A DNA stretch of 33,395 nt from Candidatus Omnitrophota bacterium. GTDB lineage: Bacteria > Omnitrophota > Gorgyraeia > Duberdicusellales > Duberdicusellaceae. Location: NCBI GenBank assembly GCA_021159015.1, contig JAGGSQ010000060.1, positions 1 through 33,395 on the forward strand. The letters run 5' to 3'. Below are positions 9,601-22,160 of the stretch, one piece after another (position 1 is the first letter of the stretch; every line of letters begins with the position of its first letter). The notes beneath the pieces are model-generated. The model was not told the DNA's origin and ran no database searches. It worked only from the letters and a program-made list of their open reading frames with translations. The position numbers and the translations under genes were made by a program.

Positions 9601-10803
9601 TTATTCTATAATCTCAGTCACTACGCCTGCTCCTACGGTACGCCCTCCTTCTCGAATTGCAAAACGGAGCTCTTTCTCTAAGGCTACCGGCTGAATCAAT
9701 TCTACTTCCAAATTTACATTATCTCCCGGCATAACCATTTCTACTCCTTCCGGTAGCTTGGCTGTACCGGTCACATCGGTAGTACGAAAATAGAATTGGG
9801 GCCGGTATCCGTTAAAGAAAGGAGTATGTCTACCTCCCTCTTCTTTCTTTAAAGCATAAACTTGTGCTTTGAATTTAGTATGAGGCGTGATGCTTCCCGG
9901 CTTAGCTATTACCATGCCTCTTTCTACCTCTTTCTTCTCTATACCTCGCAGGAGTAAACCAACATTATCGCCGGCTATTCCTTCATCTAAAGTTTTACGA
10001 AACATCTCTATTCCTGTAACCACAGTCTTTTTAATCTCAGGATGTATACCCACCAATTCTACTTCTTCACCTGTCTTTATTCTTCCTCGTTCAATCCTAC
10101 CTGTTACTACCGTACCACGGCCTGAAATCGAAAATACATCTTCTGCTGCCATTAAGAAAGGTTTATCTACGTCGCGCTTGGGAGTAGGAACATACTCGTC
10201 TACTGCTTTCATCAAATCAAGAATTGGCTTGCATTTGGGACAATCATCTTTCCCGCAGCCACAATTCATTGCTTCCAATGCCGAACCTCTAATAATAGGA
10301 ATCTTATCACCCGGAAACTCGTACTTAGAAAGCAATTCTCGAATCTCTACTTCAACCAAATCTATAAGCTCTGCATCATCAACCTGATCTACTTTGTTGA
10401 TGAACACTACAATCGCCGGTACGTTTACCTGGCGTGCTAAAAGTATGTGCTCACGTGTCTGGGGCATAGGTCCGTCCGTAGCAGCCACTACTAAAATTCC
10501 CCCGTCCATCTGCGCCGCACCGGTAATCATATTCTTAATATAGTCAGCATGACCCGGACAATCTATATGGGCATAATGGCGCTTATCAGTTTCATACTCC
10601 ACATGAGTGATATTAATAGTCAAGCCTCTTTCTTTTTCCTCCGGTGCTTTATCAATATCTTCGTATTTCAAAGCTTGCGCTTTACCTCTAGCAGCGAGAA
10701 TCTTGGTGATAGCTGAGGTAAGAGTAGTTTTTCCATGATCAACGTGACCTATGGTACCGATGTTGACATGCTCCTTATTTCTTACAAATTTCTCTTTGGC
10801 CAT
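9601..10803 (-). CDS. tuf: Elongation factor Tu
   Basis: [21 protein letters not shown]...[39 protein letters not shown]. Confidence 0.99.
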   Translation of the reverse strand: MAKEKFVRNKEHVNIGTIGHVDHGKTTLTSAITKILAARGKAQALKYEDIDKAPEEKERGLTINITHVEYETDKRHYAHIDCPGHADYIKNMITGAAQMDGGILVVAATDGPMPQTREHILLARQVNVPAIVVFINKVDQVDDAELIDLVEVEIRELLSKYEFPGDKIPIIRGSALEAMNCGCGKDDCPKCKPILDLMKAVDEYVPTPKRDVDKPFLMAAEDVFSISGRGTVVTGRIERGRIKTGEEVELVGIHPEIKKTVVTGIEMFRKTLDEGIAGDNVGLLLRGIEKKEVERGMVIAKPGSITPHTKFKAQVYALKKEEGGRHTPFFNGYRPQFYFRTTDVTGTAKLPEGVEMVMPGDNVNLEVELIQPVALEKELRFAIREGGRTVGAGVVTEIIE

Positions 10804-10841
10804 AATTTCACCTCCTTATTCTTTTACTTTTACGGCCACTT

Positions 10842-12896
10842 TTAGATTTCCAAAATCTTGTGCGCTATCTCATCTGCCACTTTATCATAAAAGGCCGGTT
10901 CCATTACATAAGTTCCCCGCCCCTGGGTTATATTTCTTAAAATATTAGCATAATCGAATACTTCACGCAAAGCAATATTTGCTTTTATCAATCTCACATT
11001 ATCTTTAGGCTCAATCGATAAAATATTAGCCTTTTTAGCATGCAAGTCAGCTAGAACCTGGCTGAAATATTCTTCAGGCACAATAACTTCCAACTTCATA
11101 ACTGGCTCCAAAAGAACAGGAAAAGCTCTCCTTACTCCATCTGAAAAAGCCATAGCTGCGGCCATATTAAAAGATAACTCGGAAGAATCAACTTCATGAA
11201 AAGAACCATCTATAAGGGTAACTTCCACTTTAGTGACCGGAAATCCCCCCAACGGCCCGTTTTTGCTGGCTTCCATAACTCCTTCTTTTATCGCGGGAAT
11301 AAACTCTTTGGGGATAGCACCCCCTTTGATTTTACTCTCAAACTTAATCCCATCTTCCTCCATAGGTTGAAGCATAAATACTACATCTCCGTATTGACCA
11401 TGACCTCCCGTCTGCTGAATAAACTTACCGCGGCTGGTAACCCTTTTTGTTATAGTCTCACGATAAGCCACCTGGGGCCGCCCAATTTTAGCTTCCACTT
11501 TAAATTCTCGAATTAAGCGATCAATGGCTACCTCCAGATGAAGCTTGCCCATACCTGAAACCAGAGTCTGGCCTGTTTCTTTATTATAGCTTACTTTAAA
11601 TGTAGGGTCTTCCTCTGCCAGTTTCGAAAGTCCGTAAGAAAGTTTTTCCTGATCTTTTTTAGAGTGGGGTTCTATAGCCTGAGATATTACCGGCTCAGGA
11701 AAATGCATTCTCTCCAGGATAATATCATCACCTTTCAAACAAAGAGTATCACCTGTAGTAGTACTCTTAAGTCCTACCAAACACACTATATCTCCACATA
11801 CTGCCTCCTTTATAATCTCCTGACGGTTAGCATGCATACACACAATTTTGCTCACACGTTCCGTCTCTTCTTTGGTAGAGTTGTAAATTTCCTCCCCCGC
11901 CCTAATTCTGCCAGAATAAATACGGGTATAATTAAGACGTCCCACATAAGGGTCAACCATTACTTTAAAACAGAGAGCGCAAAAAGGAGAGTCTACATCT
12001 ATCTTGCGTCTTATCACTTCTTCCTGCGCAGAAAATCCTTCTACCTCTCCTATATCTAAAGGAGAAGGAAGATAGCGGCAGATTGCATCTAGAAGCAACT
12101 GAATTCCTCTATTCTTTAAAGAGCTACCACAAAAAACCGGCACTAAATTATTCTGAATAACTTGCTTGCGTACAGAATCAATTAGTTTGGCCTCAGGCAG
12201 AGGTTGATTATTTACAAATCTTTCAATAATAGTATCATCATATTCCGCCAGCTTCTCTATAAGAATATTGCGGTATTTCTTAGCTTCTTCTTTGTATTCA
12301 GGAGGAATCTCTTCGAAAACTATCTTTTTTCCTAAGTCATCATGATAAAAAACAGCTTTTTCCTTTAATAAATCAATTACCCCCATAAAATCTTCATCTT
12401 TATAAATAGGCAGCTGCATGACTAAAGGGTTAGCGGCAAGTTTTTTTCTCATCTGCTCCACTACCCCCATGAAATCTGCACCTATCTTATCCATCTTGTT
12501 AATAAAAACCAGACGCGAGACATTGTAGCGATTAGCCTGACGCCATACAGTTTCTGATTGAGGCTCCACTCCTCCTTCGGCACAGAGTATTACTATTGCT
12601 CCGTCTAAAACTTTTAAAGAGCGCTCTACTTCCGCTGTAAAGTCAACATGTCCCGGTGTATCAATAATGTTAATCTGGTAATCACGCCACATACAATAAG
12701 TAGAAGCAGAAGTAATAGTAATACCTCTCTCCTTCTCTTGCGGCATCCAATCGGTAATCGTCGTACCTTCATCCACTTCGCCTAAGCGATGTGTCCGCCC
12801 GCTATAAAACAGCACCCTTTCCGTAGTAGTGGTTTTACCGGCATCAATATGGGCAATAAAACCTATATTTCTAATTTTCTCTATTTTTCTCTTCAT
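10842..12896 (-). CDS. fusA: Elongation factor G (start trimmed from the 12962 ORF to MKRKIEKIRNIGFIAHIDAGKTT)
   Basis: NIGFIAHIDAGKTTTTERVLFYSG...DTPGHVDFTAEVERSLKVLDGA...FINKMDKIGADF; str operon position; trimmed start removes a non-homologous N-terminal extension. Confidence 0.96.
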   Translation of the reverse strand: MKRKIEKIRNIGFIAHIDAGKTTTTERVLFYSGRTHRLGEVDEGTTITDWMPQEKERGITITSASTYCMWRDYQINIIDTPGHVDFTAEVERSLKVLDGAIVILCAEGGVEPQSETVWRQANRYNVSRLVFINKMDKIGADFMGVVEQMRKKLAANPLVMQLPIYKDEDFMGVIDLLKEKAVFYHDDLGKKIVFEEIPPEYKEEAKKYRNILIEKLAEYDDTIIERFVNNQPLPEAKLIDSVRKQVIQNNLVPVFCGSSLKNRGIQLLLDAICRYLPSPLDIGEVEGFSAQEEVIRRKIDVDSPFCALCFKVMVDPYVGRLNYTRIYSGRIRAGEEIYNSTKEETERVSKIVCMHANRQEIIKEAVCGDIVCLVGLKSTTTGDTLCLKGDDIILERMHFPEPVISQAIEPHSKKDQEKLSYGLSKLAEEDPTFKVSYNKETGQTLVSGMGKLHLEVAIDRLIREFKVEAKIGRPQVAYRETITKRVTSRGKFIQQTGGHGQYGDVVFMLQPMEEDGIKFESKIKGGAIPKEFIPAIKEGVMEASKNGPLGGFPVTKVEVTLIDGSFHEVDSSELSFNMAAAMAFSDGVRRAFPVLLEPVMKLEVIVPEEYFSQVLADLHAKKANILSIEPKDNVRLIKANIALREVFDYANILRNITQGRGTYVMEPAFYDKVADEIAHKILEI

Positions 12897-12942
12897 ATCT
12901 TTCTGCAGCAAAATCAAGCTCAACTTCCTGCTCCACTTAAAT

Positions 12943-13410
12943 TTAAATCTTAAAATGGGCAAAAGCCATGTTAGCTTCTGCCATCTTGTGAGTATCGTCT
13001 CTCTTTTTGATTACGGCTCCCTCCTTACGGTAAGCACTAATAAATTCCTCTGCTAATTTCTGAGACATAGGCTTACCTTTTTTCTTCCGCGCCATATCCC
13101 GAATCCAACACATCGCGGTATTAAAGCCTTTCTCTTTAGTCACCTCCATAGGGATTTGATAAGTAGCTCCTCCTATACGCCGTGAGCGGACTTCAATACG
13201 AGGACGAGCGTTATCCAGGGCTTCAAAAAATATCTTTAACGGGTCTTCCTTTAACTTTGCTTGTAATCGGTCTAAACACTCGTATACTATCTTCTCTGCT
13301 ACGGAACGTTTACCATGAAGCATAACAATATTAATAAACTTACCTACTATTTCTGAGCCAAACTTAGGATCCGGTATTGGTTTTCTTTTTTCAGCTCTTC
13401 TCCTTCTCAT
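12943..13410 (-). CDS. rpsG: 30S ribosomal protein S7
   Basis: MRRRRAEKRKPIPDPKFGSEIVGKFINIVMLHGKRSVAEKIVYECLD. Confidence 0.98.
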   Translation of the reverse strand: MRRRRAEKRKPIPDPKFGSEIVGKFINIVMLHGKRSVAEKIVYECLDRLQAKLKEDPLKIFFEALDNARPRIEVRSRRIGGATYQIPMEVTKEKGFNTAMCWIRDMARKKKGKPMSQKLAEEFISAYRKEGAVIKKRDDTHKMAEANMAFAHFKI

Positions 13411-13422
13411 TCTCCTCTCCCA

Positions 13423-13797
13423 CTATTTTTTAGCTCTCTTAGCACCGTATTTTGAACGAGACCGCTTACGGTTAGCTACTCCTTGAGTATCCAAAGTGCC
13501 TCTTACAATATGATATCTAACACCCGGAAGATCCTTAACTCTGCCTCCTCTTACCAAAACTATAGAGTGCTCTTGCAGGTTATGGCCTTCTCCCGGAATA
13601 TAGGCCGTCACTTCATATTTGGAAGTAAGCCGAACGCGTGCCACTTTTCGTAAAGCAGAATTAGGCTTTTTAGGAGTCATAGTCCTTACTTGAATACAAA
13701 CTCCCCGCCGCTGCGGACATCTAACTAAAGCAGGGGATTTGCTTTTATATTTTTTAGGAACTCTTGGCCTTCTCAATAACTGCGCTATTGTCGGCAT
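13423..13797 (-). CDS. rpsL: 30S ribosomal protein S12
   Basis: [12 protein letters not shown]...[32 protein letters not shown]-like GAAGGTGGT upstream of ATG. Confidence 0.98.
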   Translation of the reverse strand: MPTIAQLLRRPRVPKKYKSKSPALVRCPQRRGVCIQVRTMTPKKPNSALRKVARVRLTSKYEVTAYIPGEGHNLQEHSIVLVRGGRVKDLPGVRYHIVRGTLDTQGVANRKRSRSKYGAKRAKK

Positions 13798-16700
13798 TTT
13801 TCACCACCTTCGTCTGGCGATAGTCTCTAAATCCGGTCCCCGCCGGAATCAAATGACCCACAATCACATTTTCTTTTAGTCCTAAAAGCTCATCTGTCTT
13901 GCCGCTACAGGCTGCATCAGTGAGAACCCGTGTTGTTTCCTGAAAGCTGGCGGCAGAAATAAAACTTTTAGTAGCCAAAGAGGCTTTGGTGATACCCAAA
14001 AGCAAGGGCGCGGCTTTGGCCGGCTTCTTGCCTTTTTTAATTACCTTTTCATTCTCGCGGCGAAAATCCCACTTATCTACCGCCTCTGAAATCAAAAAGT
14101 CAGTATCTCCCGGATCTACTACCCTTACCTTCTTAAGCATTTCCCGAATAATCAATTCAATATGTTTATCATTTATTTTAACCCCCTGGAGACGGTAAAC
14201 CTCCTGAATCTCATTGACCAAATATTCCTGTAGTACTTTATCACCGCAAACTCTCAAAATATCCTGCAAGACAATCGAACCATCTGTAAGTTGCTGCCCC
14301 GCATAAACTTTATCTCCACGATACACTACGGGATGTTTACCACGCGGAATAACATACTCTTTCTCCATCCCCGTAGAAGAACGCACTACTATTTTTCTCT
14401 CTCCCCCCCTGCCTTGTGTAAATTCTACAAATCCTTCTATCTCGCTTACAATAGCAGGATTTTTAGGACGGCGCGCCTCAAACAACTCAGTAACCCGCGG
14501 TAAGCCCCCTGTAATATCGCGCGTTTTTACAATCAGACGGGGAATTTTCGCCAGCATATCGCCGGCCGCTACTTTTCCGCCGTCCTCAACTAAAATATGA
14601 GCTCCCGTAGGTATAGGATAAATACCCAATACCTCATCTTTATCCGATACAATAACAATCTGAGGATGATAATCTCCCCGAAACTCCGTAGCTACTCTCT
14701 CACGGCGATTAGTAGTAAGGTTAAGCTCTTCCTGTACCGTGATACCATCAATTAAATCTTCATATCTTACACGGCCTCCCACTTCGGTAAGAATGGGAAT
14801 AGAATAGGGATCCCATCTCAAGAAAATCTCATCCTTATTAACCTCGTCTCCGTCTTTAGCCAAAAGCAAAGCTCCTTGCGGTACAGGATTTTTCTGAATT
14901 TCTCTTCCCTGAGCGTCAGTAACGGCTACCATGCCGTTGCGGCTTAACACTACCAAACCTTCCTTTTTACGTGGCGCAATCCTAATACCATGATACTTAA
15001 TGCGTCCTTTCTCTTTAGCTTTTACATAGGAACGCTCTGCTACCCGGGAAGCAGTACCTCCAATATGAAAAGTACGCATGGTAAGCTGCGTCCCTGGCTC
15101 GCCAATTGACTGTGCGGCAATTATACCTACAGCTTCCCCTACTTCTACCATTCTGCCTGTAGCCAGATTCCGGCCATAGCATTTCCGACAAACACCTCTT
15201 TCTGACTCACAGGTCAGAACACTGCGAATTCTCATTTTCTCAATACCCAGTGCCTCAATTTTATCTGCTTTCTCTTCTGTTATTTCCTCTCCCGCCTCAA
15301 CTACTACTTCATCTGTGACTACATCAACAATATTATCCAGCGCCACTCTTCCTACAATTCTCTCCTTTAATCCTACTACTACCTCATCTCCCTCAACTAT
15401 AGAAGAAACAGTTATGCCGTTTACCGTGCCGCAATCCTCCTCTACTACAATTACCTCCTGCGCTACATCTACTAACCGCCGCGTAAGATAACCAGCATCA
15501 GCAGTCTTAAGCGCCGTATCAGCTAACCCTTTACGAGCTCCATGCGTAGAAATAAAATACTCCAATACCGATAGCCCTTCGCGGAAGTTAGAAGTAATGG
15601 GTGTTTCTATTATTTCCCCCGAAGGTTTGGCCATAAGACCGCGCATACCAGCCAGCTGTCTTATCTGTAACTTTGAGCCCCGCGCACCCGAATCAGCCAT
15701 CATAAATATGGGATTAAAATAATCGAGGTTCTGAAATACAGATTTTGACACCTGGTCTGTAGCCCGTGTCCATATATCTACGATTTTGTTATGGCGTTCC
15801 CTTTCGGTAATAATTCCCTTATTGTATTGGTCCTCAACTTTAGTCACTTCGCTAAGAGCTGTCCTTAATATTTCTTTTTTCTCCTCGGGTATTTTCAAAT
15901 CATCCATAGAAATACTTATCCCCCCCAAGGTAGAATATTCGAAACCCAGCTCTTTTAAATCATCTAGAAGATGAACGGTTCGCGTATGACCGAATTGTTT
16001 GTAGCAATCCTTTATAATCTCAGTAACTTTCTTTTTACTTAGGGCTTCGTTAACAAACTTATATCCTTCAGGCAAAACATGGTTAAATATCACTCTGCCT
16101 ACTGTAGTATCTTTCAAAACTCTCTTGCCTTCCTCTTCAATCCTTATCTTTATCTTAGCATGAAGCTCTACCTCCTCATCCTGATAAGCCGTCATTAACT
16201 CGTCGTAAGAAGAAAACCTTGTACCTTCGCCTTTAGCTCCTTCTTTTTCTTGCGTCAAATAACGCAAGCCTAAGATTACATCTTGAGTAGGAGAAATAAT
16301 CGGCCGGCCGTCGGCAGGAGAAAAGATATTATTAGCAGAAAGCATAAGTATCTCTGATTCGCTCTGCGCCTCCAGAGAAAGTGGCACATGGATAGCCATC
16401 TGGTCGCCATCAAAATCAGCATTAAAAGGAGGGCAGACCAAAGGATGAAGCTTAATGGCTTTCCCCTCAACCAATTTAGGATAGAAAGCCTGAATACTCA
16501 AACGATGCAAGGTAGGAGCGCGGTTTAGAAGAACAGGATGGTCCTTTATTACGTCTTCCAATATATCCCATACTTCTACCCTGGCTCTTTCTACCATACG
16601 CCGGGCTCCCTTTATGGTATGAACAAAACCTTTCTCTTTCAGCTTCTTAATAATAAACGGCTCAAACAGCTCCAGCGCCATTTGTTTAGGCAAACCGCAT

Positions 16701-17767
16701 TCATAAAGCTTAAGTTCCGGCCCTACCACAATAACACTTCTTCCCGAATAATCTACCCGCTTCCCTAGAAGGTTCTGGCGAAAACGTCCCTGCTTCCCCT
16801 TAAGCATATCAGAAAGGCTCTTGAGCGGGATATTATTGGAACCTAAAATGGCACGACCATGGCGTCCATTTTCAAACAAAGCATCAACCGATTCCTGCAA
16901 CATTCTTTTTTCGTTTCTGATAATTACATCCGGCGCGCCCAGAGAAATGAGTTTTTTAAGACGATTATTACGATTAATAACCCGCCGGTAGAGATCGTTA
17001 AGATCAGAAGAGGCAAACCTGCCTCCATCTAAAAGTACCAATGGTCTTAAATCAGGAGGAATAACCGGCACCACATCTAACACCATCCACTCCGGCTTAT
17101 TTCCCGAACGGCGGAAGTCTTCAATTATTTTAAGACGCTTAAGGAGGCGCTTAATGCTAGCGGAATTCCTGTTTTCCTGAATGGTCTTTTTTAGGCTGCG
17201 GGAAATCTTTGCCAAATCTACCTCTTTAAGCATCTCTTTAATAGCCGCGGCCCCAATCCCAGCCTTAAAACCATCCTTGTATTCCTTCTCTGCCTTATGT
17301 AACTCTTCATCACTAAGAAGCTGCTTGGGACGCAAAGGAGTATCACCCGCGTCCAGAACTACAAATTGTTCGTAATAAATAATCTTCTCCAAATCTCTCA
17401 GGCTCATATCTAAAATAGCAGCTAAGCGGGAAGGGATTACTTTATAATACCAAATGTGGGTAACGGGAGTTGCCAAATCAATATGAGCCATTCTTTCTCT
17501 TCTTACTGAAGAACTGGTAATTTCTACCCCACAGCGGTCACACTTCATGCCCTTAAACTTTATACCTTTGAATTTGCCGCAGTTGCATTCCCAGTCTTTT
17601 ACCGGACCGAAGATACGTTCACAAAATAATCCATCTTTTTCCGGCTTAAGGGTCCGATAATTCAGAGTTTCTGCCTTTTTTACTTCTCCATGTGACCAAG
17701 AACGTATTTTCTCAGGGGAAGCCAGCTTAAGATTGATTCTTTCAAAAATATTAACTTTCTCTATCAC
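13754..17767 (-). CDS. rpoC: DNA-directed RNA polymerase subunit beta'
   Basis: [16 protein letters not shown] catalytic motif; zinc sites [20 protein letters not shown] and [13 protein letters not shown]. Confidence 0.99.
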   Translation of the reverse strand: MIEKVNIFERINLKLASPEKIRSWSHGEVKKAETLNYRTLKPEKDGLFCERIFGPVKDWECNCGKFKGIKFKGMKCDRCGVEITSSSVRRERMAHIDLATPVTHIWYYKVIPSRLAAILDMSLRDLEKIIYYEQFVVLDAGDTPLRPKQLLSDEELHKAEKEYKDGFKAGIGAAAIKEMLKEVDLAKISRSLKKTIQENRNSASIKRLLKRLKIIEDFRRSGNKPEWMVLDVVPVIPPDLRPLVLLDGGRFASSDLNDLYRRVINRNNRLKKLISLGAPDVIIRNEKRMLQESVDALFENGRHGRAILGSNNIPLKSLSDMLKGKQGRFRQNLLGKRVDYSGRSVIVVGPELKLYECGLPKQMALELFEPFIIKKLKEKGFVHTIKGARRMVERARVEVWDILEDVIKDHPVLLNRAPTLHRLSIQAFYPKLVEGKAIKLHPLVCPPFNADFDGDQMAIHVPLSLEAQSESEILMLSANNIFSPADGRPIISPTQDVILGLRYLTQEKEGAKGEGTRFSSYDELMTAYQDEEVELHAKIKIRIEEEGKRVLKDTTVGRVIFNHVLPEGYKFVNEALSKKKVTEIIKDCYKQFGHTRTVHLLDDLKELGFEYSTLGGISISMDDLKIPEEKKEILRTALSEVTKVEDQYNKGIITERERHNKIVDIWTRATDQVSKSVFQNLDYFNPIFMMADSGARGSKLQIRQLAGMRGLMAKPSGEIIETPITSNFREGLSVLEYFISTHGARKGLADTALKTADAGYLTRRLVDVAQEVIVVEEDCGTVNGITVSSIVEGDEVVVGLKERIVGRVALDNIVDVVTDEVVVEAGEEITEEKADKIEALGIEKMRIRSVLTCESERGVCRKCYGRNLATGRMVEVGEAVGIIAAQSIGEPGTQLTMRTFHIGGTASRVAERSYVKAKEKGRIKYHGIRIAPRKKEGLVVLSRNGMVAVTDAQGREIQKNPVPQGALLLAKDGDEVNKDEIFLRWDPYSIPILTEVGGRVRYEDLIDGITVQEELNLTTNRRERVATEFRGDYHPQIVIVSDKDEVLGIYPIPTGAHILVEDGGKVAAGDMLAKIPRLIVKTRDITGGLPRVTELFEARRPKNPAIVSEIEGFVEFTQGRGGERKIVVRSSTGMEKEYVIPRGKHPVVYRGDKVYAGQQLTDGSIVLQDILRVCGDKVLQEYLVNEIQEVYRLQGVKINDKHIELIIREMLKKVRVVDPGDTDFLISEAVDKWDFRRENEKVIKKGKKPAKAAPLLLGITKASLATKSFISAASFQETTRVLTDAACSGKTDELLGLKENVIVGHLIPAGTGFRDYRQTKVVKNADNSAVIEKAKSS

Positions 17768-20700
17768 TTCTTCTCCCCCTTCTCTACATTAACATCTAAA
17801 CATAAACCTTGAAGCTCCCTCACCAACACATTAAATGACTCCGGCGTAGAAGGATTAAGTCTATGCTCTCCTTTTACAATTGCCTCATAAATATGAATTC
17901 TTCCCTGTACGTCATCACTCTTTACTGTAAGCATCTCTTGTAAGGTAAAGGCAGCCCCATATGCTTCCAAAGCCCACACTTCCATTTCTCCAAACCGCTG
18001 TCCGCCAAATTGGGCTTTTCCTCCCAGGGGCTGTTGTGTAATCAACGAATAAGGCCCAATCGCCCGCGCATGAATCTTGTCTTCCACCATATGAACCAAT
18101 TTCATAATATACATATAACCCACGGTAACTTTCTGCTTAAACGGCTTGCCGGTAAAGCCATCATAAACCACGGTTTTTCCATCCTCCGGCAAACCAGCTT
18201 TTCTCAGTAGCTCTTTTATCTCTTCCTCTCTAGCTCCATCAAAAACGGGTGTACTTATTTTCATCCCGAGCTTTTTCGCCGCCCAGCCTAAATGAGTTTC
18301 AAGAACTTGGCCTACATTCATACGAGAGGGAACACCTAAAGGATTAAGGATAACATCTACCGGCGTCCCATCTTCTAAATAAGGCATATCTTCTTCGGGA
18401 AGAATCTTGGAGATAACTCCTTTATTTCCATGGCGTCCGGCAAGTTTATCGCCTACGGAAATTTTTCTCTTCATCGCCACATACACAATCACTCGTTTCA
18501 AAATACCCGAAGGCAGCTCGTCGCCTCTCTTAAGTTTAGAAATCCCCAGTTCCTTCTCCATATAAAGTTCTTTAATCCGCTCGTTGTAAATCTGGTCTAC
18601 CTCTTGCGCTTCCGGACTATCGTCAATTTTAGACTTATTTATCTCTTTAGGGGAAAGACCTAAAATTTCTGAAAGTCTTCTTTTCTTTTCCGCTCTCAAT
18701 ATGCTTATTTCTTCATCATAATATTTCTCAATCTTCTTAAGCCGCTTAAGCTCTTCTGTCTTCTCCTTCTTGCTCTTTCTGCCTCTTTCTTTACGCTGCA
18801 AAATCTCAGTTTTAATTACGATGCCTTCTATGCCGGGGGGCACGCGTAGAGAAGTATCTTTAACATCGGCTGCTTTCTCGCCAAATATAGCCCGCAATAG
18901 CCTATCTTCCGGTGAAAGTTCTTTCCCGGCCTTAGGAGTAATTTTCCCTACCAGAATATCGTCTGGCAGAACTCGTGCGCCGATTCTTACAATACCCTGC
19001 TCATCTAAATTACGCAGCGCCTCTTCACTCACATTGGGGAGGTCGCGCGTAATTTCCTCATTGCCTAAACGAGTCTCTCTTGCTTCTATCTCGAATTTTT
19101 CTATGTGCACCGAGGTAAGAACATCTTCTTTTACCAGCCTTTCGCTAATAATCATCGCATCTTCAAAGTTATAGCCCCGCCAGGGAATAAAAGCTACCAA
19201 CAAATTTCTTCCTAAAGCCAACTCCCCATTCTTAGAAGCTGGTCCATCTGCGATAACCTGCCCTTTTCTCACATTATCACCAACATTTACTAATGGTTTT
19301 TGATTAATGCTCGTATTAGCATTGGAGCGTTCAAATTTTCTTAGACGATAATCTAACTTGCCTATCTTGATATAAGAAGAACTTACTTCTTCAACCCTGC
19401 CTGACTCTTTCGCCACCACTACTACTCCTGAATCCTTAGCTACTTTTGCTTCTATACCGGTACCTACGATTGGTTCCTCCGGAAACAAAAGTGGTACCCC
19501 TTGACGCTGCATATTAGAACCCATAAGGGCGCGGTTGGCATCATCATGTTCCAGAAACGGCACCAGTGTCGCAGAAACCGACATAATCTGCTTAGGCGAC
19601 ACATCCATATATTCTGCTTCTTCCGGACGTACCTGGGGAAATCTTCCCTGGTAACGGGCATAAATCATCTGATCTTTCACTTTGCCGTTTTCAATATTGG
19701 AAGTGGCCTGAGCAATTATTTTGTTTTCTTCCTCATCTGCTGTAAGATACTCCACTTTCCCTGTTAACCTTCCTTTCTCCAGCTTTCGATAAGGAGTAGC
19801 AATAAAACCAAATTTATTAACTGTGCTGTAAGTTGTAAGAGTGGAGATTAAACCAATATTCTGGCCTTCCGGTGTTTCTATAGGACAAATCCGGCCGTAA
19901 TGGGAAGGATGGACGTCTCTCACTTCAAACCCCGCTCTCTCACGCGAAAGCCCTCCCGGTCCTAAAGCAGAAAATCTTCTCTTGTGCGTAATTTCCGCTA
20001 AAGGATTTACCTGGTCCATAAACTGAGAAAGAGAAGAGCGAGCGAAGAAATCATGAATTTGGGAAGTAAAGACACGCGTATTTATAAGGTGAGTAATGGA
20101 TGCCTCTTTCAAATTAGGCAAAAGAGCAAATCTTTCTACTACTACCCTTTCTACCCTCAATAGCCCCACTCTTACTTCATGCTGTACGAGTTCTCCCACT
20201 AATTTCACGCGGCGGTTTTTCAGATGATCAATATCATCAGTCTTTTCTTCACCGTATTTTACCTTAATGAGGCATTTCACAATATTAATAACTGTATCCA
20301 AATCAAGCACCCTTTTGTTAAGGCTGACATCCATACCCAGCCTGCGGTTGATCACAAACCGCCCTACCTTGGCCAAATCATATCTCTTATTATCCAGAAA
20401 CATACGGCGGAACACCTCTTTGGCTGCCTCCAGGGTCACCGGCTCTGTGGGGCGCATTTTTTTGTAGAACTCCAAATAGGCCTCTTCCCGCGACTTAGTA
20501 TTATCTTTTTTGATGGTATTAATCAATTCAGGATAGCGGCGGTCAGAGAAAACAGACAATATGTCATCATTAGTAGAAAGACCTAATATTCTCAAGATTT
20601 GTGTTCCCACAAAGGTTCTTCTTCTGTCTACAATGGCGCTTATAGTGTCGTTCACATCATAACGAAACTCAAGCCACGATCCCCGGTAAGGTATGATACG

Positions 20701-21174
20701 CGCAAAATATACCGTAGTGCCGCTCGGATGCAGGTCTTCTTCAAAATATACTCCCGGCGAACGCTGCAGCTGAGAAACCACTACCCGCTCGTCGCCATTA
20801 ATGATAAAAGAAGCCGTAGGGGTAATTAAAGGAATATCGCCAAAATAAACCTCCTGCTCCTTTATCTCATCCTCTCCTACCAGCCTCAGGCGCAGACGTA
20901 AAGGAGCTCCGTAAGTAAGAGAACGCCGCCGGCACTCATCAATGCTATATTTAGGCCGCGCTAACGAATAAGAAACATATTCCAGACGCCACTTATCATC
21001 AATGCTTCTAAAAGGAAACGCTTCGCGAAATACTTCCTCCAACCCCATAACTCGCCGTCTATTCTCTGGTACATCCATTTGCAGGAAATCACGGTAAGAC
21101 CGCAGCTGATGCTCCAGGAGATTAGGCATAGGGTAAGATTCTTCTAATCGACCAAAAGAAAATCTTTTTTTCAT
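17764..21174 (-). CDS. rpoB: DNA-directed RNA polymerase subunit beta
   Basis: [86 protein letters not shown]. Confidence 0.99.
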   Translation of the reverse strand: MKKRFSFGRLEESYPMPNLLEHQLRSYRDFLQMDVPENRRRVMGLEEVFREAFPFRSIDDKWRLEYVSYSLARPKYSIDECRRRSLTYGAPLRLRLRLVGEDEIKEQEVYFGDIPLITPTASFIINGDERVVVSQLQRSPGVYFEEDLHPSGTTVYFARIIPYRGSWLEFRYDVNDTISAIVDRRRTFVGTQILRILGLSTNDDILSVFSDRRYPELINTIKKDNTKSREEAYLEFYKKMRPTEPVTLEAAKEVFRRMFLDNKRYDLAKVGRFVINRRLGMDVSLNKRVLDLDTVINIVKCLIKVKYGEEKTDDIDHLKNRRVKLVGELVQHEVRVGLLRVERVVVERFALLPNLKEASITHLINTRVFTSQIHDFFARSSLSQFMDQVNPLAEITHKRRFSALGPGGLSRERAGFEVRDVHPSHYGRICPIETPEGQNIGLISTLTTYSTVNKFGFIATPYRKLEKGRLTGKVEYLTADEEENKIIAQATSNIENGKVKDQMIYARYQGRFPQVRPEEAEYMDVSPKQIMSVSATLVPFLEHDDANRALMGSNMQRQGVPLLFPEEPIVGTGIEAKVAKDSGVVVVAKESGRVEEVSSSYIKIGKLDYRLRKFERSNANTSINQKPLVNVGDNVRKGQVIADGPASKNGELALGRNLLVAFIPWRGYNFEDAMIISERLVKEDVLTSVHIEKFEIEARETRLGNEEITRDLPNVSEEALRNLDEQGIVRIGARVLPDDILVGKITPKAGKELSPEDRLLRAIFGEKAADVKDTSLRVPPGIEGIVIKTEILQRKERGRKSKKEKTEELKRLKKIEKYYDEEISILRAEKKRRLSEILGLSPKEINKSKIDDSPEAQEVDQIYNERIKELYMEKELGISKLKRGDELPSGILKRVIVYVAMKRKISVGDKLAGRHGNKGVISKILPEEDMPYLEDGTPVDVILNPLGVPSRMNVGQVLETHLGWAAKKLGMKISTPVFDGAREEEIKELLRKAGLPEDGKTVVYDGFTGKPFKQKVTVGYMYIMKLVHMVEDKIHARAIGPYSLITQQPLGGKAQFGGQRFGEMEVWALEAYGAAFTLQEMLTVKSDDVQGRIHIYEAIVKGEHRLNPSTPESFNVLVRELQGLCLDVNVEKGEKK

Positions 21175-21216
21175 ATCCCTCTCTTTATGTTATTGCTTTG
21201 CTCCACCTAATTTTAC

Positions 21217-21597
21217 CTATTTTATTTCTACTTTAGCTCCCTGAGCTTCCAGCTTTTTCTTAGCTTCTTCTGCTTCCTCTTTAGAAACATTTTCCTTAAT
21301 AGGTTTAGGTGCAGATTCTACCAGCTCCTTGGCTTCTTTCAGACCTAACTCCGTCATAGCCCTTACTTCTTTAATTACCTGAATTTTATTAGGGCCGACT
21401 TCTGTTAAAACTACGCTAAACGATGTCTTCTCTTCTTCTTCTGCCGGGGCGGCACCTCCCGCCTGCGGCATCATCGGCCCCGCCATCATGGCCTGGGCTT
21501 TAACACCAAATTTTTCCTCCAGCATCTTAACTAATTCCGAAAGCTCCAGTACACTAAGCTCTTCAATAGTCTTTACAACTTCTTCCAACTTCGCCAT
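21217..21597 (-). CDS. rplL: 50S ribosomal protein L7/L12
   Basis: [73 protein letters not shown]. Confidence 0.98.
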   Translation of the reverse strand: MAKLEEVVKTIEELSVLELSELVKMLEEKFGVKAQAMMAGPMMPQAGGAAPAEEEEKTSFSVVLTEVGPNKIQVIKEVRAMTELGLKEAKELVESAPKPIKENVSKEEAEEAKKKLEAQGAKVEIK

Positions 21598-21620
21598 TTT
21601 GAACCTCCTTTAAGCTCTTA

Positions 21621-22160
21621 TTATTTACTACTTTTTTCTTTTTTTTCCTTACTTTTCTTTATCTCTTCCAGAGTTAAAAGAAACTTAGAAATCACCTGAT
21701 TAAAAGTATTAAGCAGGGAAACCATAGGTGCCGCAACGGCATTAACCACCATTGATTGCAATACTGCTTTGGAAGGAAGTTTAGATATAGCTTCTACTTT
21801 CTCTTTACCTACCGCTTTTCCCTCTATAAATGCCCCTTTTATCTTCAAAGCAGGATTCTCATCCATCAAATCAAAGATAACCTTGCAACTTGCGGGTAAA
21901 GACTCATCAGGAGCAAATAACAAGGCTGTATTGCTTTGTAAAAACTGCTCTATTCCTTCCCGCTCTTTGGCGGCAATACGTATAAGCCTATTTTTGGAAA
22001 CCAAAAGTTGGCTCTCCTGAGCACGCAGTTGTCTCCTTAAAGAATCCATCTGTATCGCTGAGACTCCTTCTATATTAATAAAAACAACATTTTTATTTTC
22101 TTTAAACTTTTTCTCCAGAAGTTCTACTATTTTAGCGCGGTATAACTCTCCTATTTTCAT
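21621..22160 (-). CDS. rplJ: 50S ribosomal protein L10 (start trimmed to MKIGELYRAKIV)
   Basis: FKENKNVVFINIEGVSAIQMDSLRRQLRAQESQLLVSKNRLIRIA; ATGA overlap with rplA. Confidence 0.94.
   Translation of the reverse strand: MKIGELYRAKIVELLEKKFKENKNVVFINIEGVSAIQMDSLRRQLRAQESQLLVSKNRLIRIAAKEREGIEQFLQSNTALLFAPDESLPASCKVIFDLMDENPALKIKGAFIEGKAVGKEKVEAISKLPSKAVLQSMVVNAVAAPMVSLLNTFNQVISKFLLTLEEIKKSKEKKEKSSK

Noticed and set aside
13650-13690. Possible streptomycin-resistance S12 alleles
   Set aside because: [11 protein letters not shown] and [11 protein letters not shown] are wild type.
16276-16470. Minus-strand 64 aa ORF inside rpoC and similar one inside rpoB (19464-19661)
   Set aside because: Alternate-frame ORFs within highly conserved RNAP genes; no support.
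18430-18810. Coiled-coil charged insertion in RpoB ([28 protein letters not shown]...)
   Set aside because: Known lineage-specific coiled-coil insertion position in beta subunits of many Gram-negative-type bacteria; not novel by itself.
19950-20050. Possible rifampicin-resistance signature (N518-equivalent is Val, Q510-equivalent is Ser)
   Set aside because: Key determinants Q513, D516, H526 and S531 are conserved; substitutions are consistent with natural variation.
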